Origin: an uncultured Lachnospiraceae bacterium
GTDB taxonomy: Bacteria > Bacillota > Clostridia > Lachnospirales > Lachnospiraceae
Length of the DNA: 18,783 nucleotides
Assembly (NCBI GenBank): GCA_934376945.1
Contig: CAKRPI010000039.1
Location: forward strand, 1 to 18,783
Reading direction: 5' to 3'
Positions 14,210 through 18,783 of the stretch are shown piece after piece. Position 1 is the first letter of the stretch. Every line of letters begins with the position of its first letter. Under the pieces are notes generated by a model. It was given only the letters and a program-made list of their open reading frames with translations. It did not search any database and was not told the DNA's origin. Position numbers and translations under genes: made by a program.

Positions 14210-15310
14210 ATGACACACGAAACCTTTGGATTTATCGGCCTTGGACTGATTGGCGGTTCTCTTGCCAAAGCACTGAAACGTTCCAACCCAAACTGCCGTA
14301 TCATGGCTTACGCAAGAACCTCTGCCACTACCGATCTCGCGTTTTCTGAACACACGATCGATGCAATCTGCACTTCTGTTTCAGATCCGCAATTTGCTGA
14401 CTGCACCTGTGTTTTTCTGTGCGCACCGGTCGATACCAACATTGCTGCGCTGCGTATTCTCAAAGATCTGGTCTCACCGGACTGCATTCTGACCGATGTC
14501 GGAAGTGTAAAGACGGATATTCATCATGCCGCACAGGAAATGGGGCTTGGCGGGCGTTTCATCGGCGGACATCCGATGACTGGTTCCGAAAAATCAGGGT
14601 TTGCACATGCGCAGGCGCATCTGTTTGAAAATTCCTACTATATCATAACTCCGTCATCAGAAACCGCTCCGGAAAAAATAGACTGGTATAAAAAAACAGT
14701 CTCTGCATTTGGTGCACTTCCAATCGTATTGAACTGCAAACAGCATGATTATGCGACCGCCGCAATCAGTCATCTTCCGCATCTGATCGCAGCTGCACTT
14801 GTAAATACGGTGCATGATCTTGACTCAAAGGATGAAATGATGAAGCTGCTAGCGGCAGGCGGTTTCAAGGATATCACACGTATTGCATCTTCTTCTCCGG
14901 AGATGTGGGAACAGATCTGCCTTGAAAATCATGCGAACATTTCAGAGGTAATGGATACGTTCATCAAACTGCTGGAAGATTCCAGAACCGCAATGAATAG
15001 TGGAAATGGAACTGCTATTCATCAAATGTTTAACGATTCCCGCAGTTATCGGAATTCCTTTTCCTCTCGTTCCATGGGCAGCATCAAAAAGACTTATCGG
15101 ATTTTCTGTGATATCATTGACGAATCCGGTGCAATCGCCACGATTGCTACAACGCTTGCCGTAAACGGTATCAGTATCAAAAACATCGGCATCGTACACA
15201 GCAGAGAGTTTGAAGAGGGCGTACTGCAGATTGAATTTTATGAAGAGGAGCCGTCTCTTCTGGCAGCACAGATACTGCGCCAGCATCGTTATCAGGTATG
15301 GATTCGGTAA
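14210..15310 (+). CDS. tyrA: prephenate dehydrogenase
   Basis: TyrA oxidatively decarboxylates prephenate to 4-hydroxyphenylpyruvate with NAD(P), the tyrosine branch. The 366-residue protein begins with a Rossmann fold (GFIGLGLIGGSLAKAL near 6-21). The catalytic core has FIGGHPMTGSEKSGF and SHLPHLIAAAL, with the conserved histidines. A C-terminal ACT domain starts around residue 295 (DESGAIATIATTLAVNGISI) and is a likely site of amino-acid feedback. The ATG at 14210 has AAAGGA at 14197-14202, 7 nt upstream; the earlier in-frame TTG at 14192 has none. It is followed by aroA after 39 nt, so they form an operon. It competes with PheA for prephenate. Confidence 0.95.
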   Translation: MTHETFGFIGLGLIGGSLAKALKRSNPNCRIMAYARTSATTDLAFSEHTIDAICTSVSDPQFADCTCVFLCAPVDTNIAALRILKDLVSPDCILTDVGSVKTDIHHAAQEMGLGGRFIGGHPMTGSEKSGFAHAQAHLFENSYYIITPSSETAPEKIDWYKKTVSAFGALPIVLNCKQHDYATAAISHLPHLIAAALVNTVHDLDSKDEMMKLLAAGGFKDITRIASSSPEMWEQICLENHANISEVMDTFIKLLEDSRTAMNSGNGTAIHQMFNDSRSYRNSFSSRSMGSIKKTYRIFCDIIDESGAIATIATTLAVNGISIKNIGIVHSREFEEGVLQIEFYEEEPSLLAAQILRQHRYQVWIR

Positions 15311-15349
15311 ACAATAAAAATTTAGAATAGAATAAGAAGGTACTTTATT

Positions 15350-16630
15350 ATGATAATTGAAAAAAAAGGAGCCCTGCACGGAGAACTTGCCGTGCCGGGC
15401 GATAAATCTATTTCTCACAGAAGCGTCATGTTCGGCGCACTTGCCGACGGGATTACTGAGGTTGAAAACTTTCTGACCGGCGCAGACTGCCTCTCTACAA
15501 TTTCCTGCTTTCGGAAAATGGGAATTGAAATTGAACAAAATGGTCCATCCGTAAAAATTGCCGGAAAAGGACTGCACGGCCTTATCCAGCCGGACAGTAC
15601 CCTTGATGCCGGAAACAGTGGAACAACAGTACGCCTTCTTTCCGGAATTCTCTCAGGTCAGTCCTTTGACACTATACTGACAGGCGACGCATCGATCCAG
15701 AAACGACCCATGAAACGCATTATTACACCGCTTAGTGCAATGAATGCCAATATTTCATCAATAAACGGAAATGGCTGTGCACCGCTTGCAATTAAAAGCA
15801 GCAGCCTGACAGGAATTCATTACCTCTCTCCTGTTGCTTCCGCCCAGGTGAAATCCTGCGTACTACTTGCCGGACTGTATGCGGATGGAGCGACCAGTGT
15901 AACAGAACCTGTCGTTTCCCGCAATCATTCTGAATTAATGCTACGTTATTTCGGAGCAGAAATTAAAACAGCCGGAACAACCTCAACCATTCTTCCTGAT
16001 CCCCATCTGACCGGACAGAAAATTGAAGTTCCGGGGGATATTTCTTCTGCAGCTTACTTTATTGCCGCCGCGCTTCTTGTACCCGGGTCAGAGATTCTTC
16101 TTAAAAATGTCGGCACCAACCCAACCCGTGACGGCATGCTGCGCGTCTGCCGGGCTATGGGTGCAGATATTGAACTTCTGAACGTACGCAACGACGGCCC
16201 TGAAGCATGTGCAGATCTGCTTGTACGTTCCTCTTCTCTTCATGGTACCGTAATTGAAGGAAATCTGATTCCGACTTTGATTGACGAGATTCCAATCATC
16301 GCCGTACTTGCCGCCTTTGCAGATGGCACCACAATCATTCGTGATGCGGCAGAACTAAAGGTCAAGGAATCAGACCGTATCGCTGTTATGACTGAAAATC
16401 TGTTGCATATGGGGTGTGATGTCGAGCCAACCAATGATGGCATGATTATCCATGGCGGAAAACCGCTTCACGGTACCCGGATCGATCCGCATCAAGACCA
16501 CAGGATTGCCATGAGCTTTGCTATCGCCGCACTCGCTGCAGACGGACAGATGGAGATCTGCGATGCCAGCTGTGTACAGATCAGTTACCCGGCATTTTAT
16601 GATGATCTGAATACGCTGTACAAACGGTAG
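15350..16630 (+). CDS. aroA: 3-phosphoshikimate 1-carboxyvinyltransferase (EPSP synthase)
   Basis: AroA joins shikimate-3-phosphate and phosphoenolpyruvate to make EPSP, the precursor of chorismate. The 426-residue protein has the paired inverse-barrel signatures: PGDKSISHR at 16-24 (Lys19, Arg24), DAGNSGTTVR at 86-95, GDASIQKRPMKR at 112-123, LIDEIP at 310-315 with Asp312 and Glu313, and KVKESDRI at 337-344. It carries all four motifs used to define class II EPSP synthases: GDKS, RNHSE at 191-195, SAQVK at 164-168 and NPTR at 257-260. The Gly in GNSGTT is retained, unlike the Ala of the CP4 enzyme. The ATG at 15350 has AGAAGG about 9 nt upstream. It is the second gene of the tyrA operon and ends 2 nt from a convergent gene. 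Confidence 0.96.
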   Translation: MIIEKKGALHGELAVPGDKSISHRSVMFGALADGITEVENFLTGADCLSTISCFRKMGIEIEQNGPSVKIAGKGLHGLIQPDSTLDAGNSGTTVRLLSGILSGQSFDTILTGDASIQKRPMKRIITPLSAMNANISSINGNGCAPLAIKSSSLTGIHYLSPVASAQVKSCVLLAGLYADGATSVTEPVVSRNHSELMLRYFGAEIKTAGTTSTILPDPHLTGQKIEVPGDISSAAYFIAAALLVPGSEILLKNVGTNPTRDGMLRVCRAMGADIELLNVRNDGPEACADLLVRSSSLHGTVIEGNLIPTLIDEIPIIAVLAAFADGTTIIRDAAELKVKESDRIAVMTENLLHMGCDVEPTNDGMIIHGGKPLHGTRIDPHQDHRIAMSFAIAALAADGQMEICDASCVQISYPAFYDDLNTLYKR

Positions 16631-16632
16631 CC

Positions 16633-17985
16633 TTATTCCGAAACAGGCCGGAATGGACGAATTACCGTTTTCTCATCCGTAACCTGCAATTCACAGGAGT
16701 AAAATTCCTTCGTCAGTTCGACCAGATATGCCGTATCTTTTATTCCTGCCATCTCATATGGAGCATGCATTGCCAGCTGTGGCAATCCAATATCAACCGC
16801 CTGCAAAGAGACCTGCGTATTGGAAATATTACCAAGAGTAGAACCGCCCGGCATATCAGAACGATTTGTATACACCTGATATGGTACATCTGCATGGCGG
16901 CACAAAAGTTTCAGAACAGACGCACTTCTGCCATCTGAGGTATACTTCTGATTTGCATTGAATTTAATGACAACGCCATGGTTCATCTGCGGACGGTTGA
17001 CCGGATCCGCTTTTTCCGGATGATTCGGATGGAGTGCGTGGGCATTATCTCCGGATATCAGGAAACTGCCCGCAACTGCCCGCAGATAATCTTCTTCCGA
17101 ACCGCCACGCGCCGCATTGATACGGCTAAGCACGTCTGCAAGGAATGTTGAAGCAGCGCCCTGCCGCGATTCACTTCCGGTCTCCTCGTTGTCAAATGCA
17201 CAATAAACAGAAATTGCACAATGTTGCGGCGCATTTAAAAAGCCAGCCAGCGATCCGTACATACACTGCAGATCATCCAACCGCGGAGCAGCCAGAAATT
17301 CTTCACCGACTCCGACAAAAGTACCCTCCTGCCGATTATAAAGAAACAAATCCATACTCAGAATTTCGTCCTCGCATACATCAAGTTCTCTGGCGATCAG
17401 CGGTCGAAGCGATTCTTTTGCGGATTCATCTCCAAATACAGGACACAGATCGGTTTGCACATTGTATTTCATTCCATCATTTGCTTCACGATTCATATGA
17501 ATTGCCAGACTTGGAATCATCAGAAGATCACGGTCAATCTGAAGCAGACGCGTTTCAACGGAATCCTCCGACTGTACCAATACTCTTCCGGCTAAGGACA
17601 ACGGCCGGTCAAACCACGGTGCACGAAGCGCACCGCCATACTGTTCTACGTTTAATTTTGTATATCCTTCTGTGCTCTGAAGCAGCGCCCCTTCCTTTAC
17701 TTTGAAGGACGGGGAGTCCGTATGGCTACAGAAAAGCCGGAAAGGTACATTTTTTCCCTCCTGCATGCAAAAAGCAATCAACGATGAGCCATTACGAGTC
17801 ACGTAATATTTCCCATTTGCTTTCAAATCCCAGGCATCGCTTTCTAAAAGGCGGCAAAAACCCGCGGCATCCAGCATATCCGATGCAGTCTTTACCGCAT
17901 GAAAGCTCGTCGGACTGTGCTTTATAAAATCAAGCAGTCCCTGAGAAATTTCTTTAAATAAAAAGGTCTTTTTTTCTTTATCCAT
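16633..17985 (-). CDS. M18 family aminopeptidase
   Basis: This 450-residue metallopeptidase belongs to family M18, whose members form large tetrahedral dodecamers and remove N-terminal residues, often acidic ones, from peptides in the cytoplasm. Likely di-metal ligands are His88 in CSHTDSP, Asp237 or Asp238 in PRLDDLQ, Glu267/Glu268 in FDNEETGS (one a catalytic base), Asp313 in SGDNAHALHPNH, and His407 in LAMHAPYEMAG. The full set is present and the length is typical. The ATG at 17985 has only a weak AAAGAAA site, so expression may be modest, or the start could lie slightly downstream. It converges on aroA with a 2-nt gap; a small hairpin (ATTCCG 16635-16640, CGGAAT 16649-16654) inside its last codons is the only candidate terminator. 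Confidence 0.93.
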   Translation of the reverse strand: MDKEKKTFLFKEISQGLLDFIKHSPTSFHAVKTASDMLDAAGFCRLLESDAWDLKANGKYYVTRNGSSLIAFCMQEGKNVPFRLFCSHTDSPSFKVKEGALLQSTEGYTKLNVEQYGGALRAPWFDRPLSLAGRVLVQSEDSVETRLLQIDRDLLMIPSLAIHMNREANDGMKYNVQTDLCPVFGDESAKESLRPLIARELDVCEDEILSMDLFLYNRQEGTFVGVGEEFLAAPRLDDLQCMYGSLAGFLNAPQHCAISVYCAFDNEETGSESRQGAASTFLADVLSRINAARGGSEEDYLRAVAGSFLISGDNAHALHPNHPEKADPVNRPQMNHGVVIKFNANQKYTSDGRSASVLKLLCRHADVPYQVYTNRSDMPGGSTLGNISNTQVSLQAVDIGLPQLAMHAPYEMAGIKDTAYLVELTKEFYSCELQVTDEKTVIRPFRPVSE

Positions 17986-17996
17986 TTTCTTTATGT

Positions 17997-18030
17997 AAAT
18001 CCGATTCTTTTACACAAGAACCGGATTTTT
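17997..18030 (-). terminator. hairpin between repeat-rich gene and M18 gene
   Basis: A 13-bp stem with one mismatch (arms 17997-18009 and 18016-18028, 6-nt loop) lies between two same-strand genes. On the minus strand it is followed by few U residues, while the plus strand has a better T-run (18026-18030). It may partly end the upstream minus transcript or block antisense transcription. Confidence 0.45.
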
Positions 18031-18055
18031 CCTTTCTTCCAGATTCATCTCATCC

Positions 18056-18091
18056 AAAATACTTATATACTCAAAAATACTTATATATTCA
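18056..18091. repeat. tandem duplication of an 18-bp AT-rich unit
   Basis: Two adjacent 18-bp units, AAAATACTTATATACTCA (18056-18073) and the same sequence with one C-to-T change (18074-18091), lie just downstream of the minus-strand repeat-rich gene. Each contains TATATAAG on the minus strand, so the duplication could create alternative -10 boxes for the M18 gene. That role is speculative. Confidence 0.7.
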
Positions 18092-18113
18092 TATGAAGCA
18101 GAAATCTGCCATA

Positions 18114-18783
18114 CTATCTGTCGCTCATAACCGTAGCGTCTGTATTAATTACCGGAATCTCAACTTCCTGCGCATACGCATATACGGTATCAAGGAGCTT
18201 GTCAATCATTGGATCCGAAATGCAAAAAATTGCATCTACTTCCCCCACGAGACTGGATGCGGCAAAATCGATGTCCTGCTCTTCCTCTACGGATACTGTC
18301 TGAATTTCGTATCCAAGCGATTTAGCCAGCGTCTCATATTCCGTCAGCTTAGCTGGCGCCGCCGCATTACTTTTTGCGTAAAGAATACCAATGCAGGAAG
18401 CCTCCGGCGCCGCTTCTTTCAAGGCCCGGAACTGAGCTTCCATACTGTCTTGAGTTGTCATTGATGATTCCGTCGCTTCTGTAACTGCCTCGGTAAGCAC
18501 TTCGGTTTCACTTACAGAAATTGTCTCGGTTTCGGTCAAAGCAGTTACCTCTGTTTCAGTCTCGATTGCTGTCTCGGTTACAGAATTCGGCTCGGTTTCA
18601 CTCTCTGTTATGGCAGTTGTCTCGGTTTCGCTCTCTGTTATGGCAGTCGTCTCAGTTTCGCTCTCTGTCTCAGAGATCGCCTCCGTTTCTGGCACTGTCT
18701 CGCTTTTGGTTTCCGGCTCTGTTTCAGTCTCTGTAACCACTGTAGTTTCCGACTCTGTTTCGGCCTCTGTAACAACTGTGGTT
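18114..18783 (-). CDS. Thr/Glu-repeat protein with partial ABC substrate-binding-like domain (5' end outside window)
   Basis: The frame is open to the window edge, so the start is missing. An N-proximal tract of about 107 visible residues (18462-18783) is built almost wholly of Thr, Glu, Ser, Ala and Val in TETE and SETE units. The remaining 115 residues resemble one lobe of the ABC substrate-binding family (PF04392-like): ASCIGILYAKSN, a KLTEYETLAKSLGYEI helix, AASSLVGEVDAIFCISD and VEIPVINTDA. That lobe usually continues for some 60-80 more residues; here it stops at VMSDR, and I found no continuation in other frames after the stop. The protein may be a C-terminally shortened binding lipoprotein with a Thr/Glu linker, or a degenerating gene. 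The ligand is unknown. Confidence 0.7.
   Translation of the reverse strand, partial: TTVVTEAETESETTVVTETETEPETKSETVPETEAISETESETETTAITESETETTAITESETEPNSVTETAIETETEVTALTETETISVSETEVLTEAVTEATESSMTTQDSMEAQFRALKEAAPEASCIGILYAKSNAAAPAKLTEYETLAKSLGYEIQTVSVEEEQDIDFAASSLVGEVDAIFCISDPMIDKLLDTVYAYAQEVEIPVINTDATVMSDR
18591..18670 (-). repeat. 30-bp tandem repeat inside coding region
   Basis: Two full units (18591-18620, 18621-18650) and a partial third (18651-18670) differ by only a few bases. They encode the 10-residue unit ESETETTAIT. The near identity at DNA level suggests recent slippage or recombination, so copy number may vary between strains. Confidence 0.85.

Noticed and set aside
18591..18670. 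Possible CRISPR array from repeated units at the right end
   Set aside because: The units are contiguous 30-bp repeats without spacers and stay in frame in a Thr/Glu-rich coding sequence.

Overview
The window looks like an ordinary chromosomal segment from a Gram-positive Clostridia bacterium, most likely a Lachnospiraceae-type gut anaerobe. The main reasons are the SCIFF precursor/maturase pair (scfA-scfB), which is characteristic of Clostridia, a fused SecDF, a DUF815 AAA ATPase, an EF-G paralogue, strong AGGAGG ribosome sites and moderately AT-rich spacers. I see no rRNA, tRNA, CRISPR array, transposase or prophage gene. The family assignments are from reading motifs; no database search was possible.

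Left third (1-6553). A minus-strand pair encodes the bifunctional chorismate mutase/prephenate dehydratase PheA and, 13 nt downstream, a DUF815 ATPase. pheA has a roughly 190-nt leader containing a convincing intrinsic terminator just before its ribosome site, so attenuation is likely. A small CmpB-like membrane protein diverges from pheA. Next come an HPr-like phosphocarrier (minus), a histidine phosphatase (plus) and RecJ (minus).

Middle (6554-13807). A minus-strand cluster reads scfA (46-aa six-cysteine precursor), scfB (radical SAM/SPASM maturase) and secDF, ending at a terminator. A second intrinsic terminator lies between scfA and scfB, probably setting precursor in excess over enzyme. 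A cytoplasmic SGNH hydrolase diverges from scfA. It converges on an EF-G-like GTPase, and a bidirectional terminator separates the two.

Right third (13808-18783). A consensus promoter drives tyrA-aroA (prephenate dehydrogenase, EPSP synthase). With pheA, about 12 kb away and independently regulated, these supply three steps of the chorismate, phenylalanine and tyrosine branch. An M18 aminopeptidase converges on aroA with a 2-nt gap. The window ends inside a minus-strand gene with a long Thr/Glu-rich repeat tract fused to part of an ABC substrate-binding (PF04392-like) domain.

The most interesting items are the complete ranthipeptide (SCIFF) locus with its internal terminator and link to secDF, a dispersed hairpin repeat present three times in intergenic DNA, the pheA leader, and the Thr/Glu-repeat protein at the right edge. 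The SCIFF system is already known as a family, so I do not claim a new system here.
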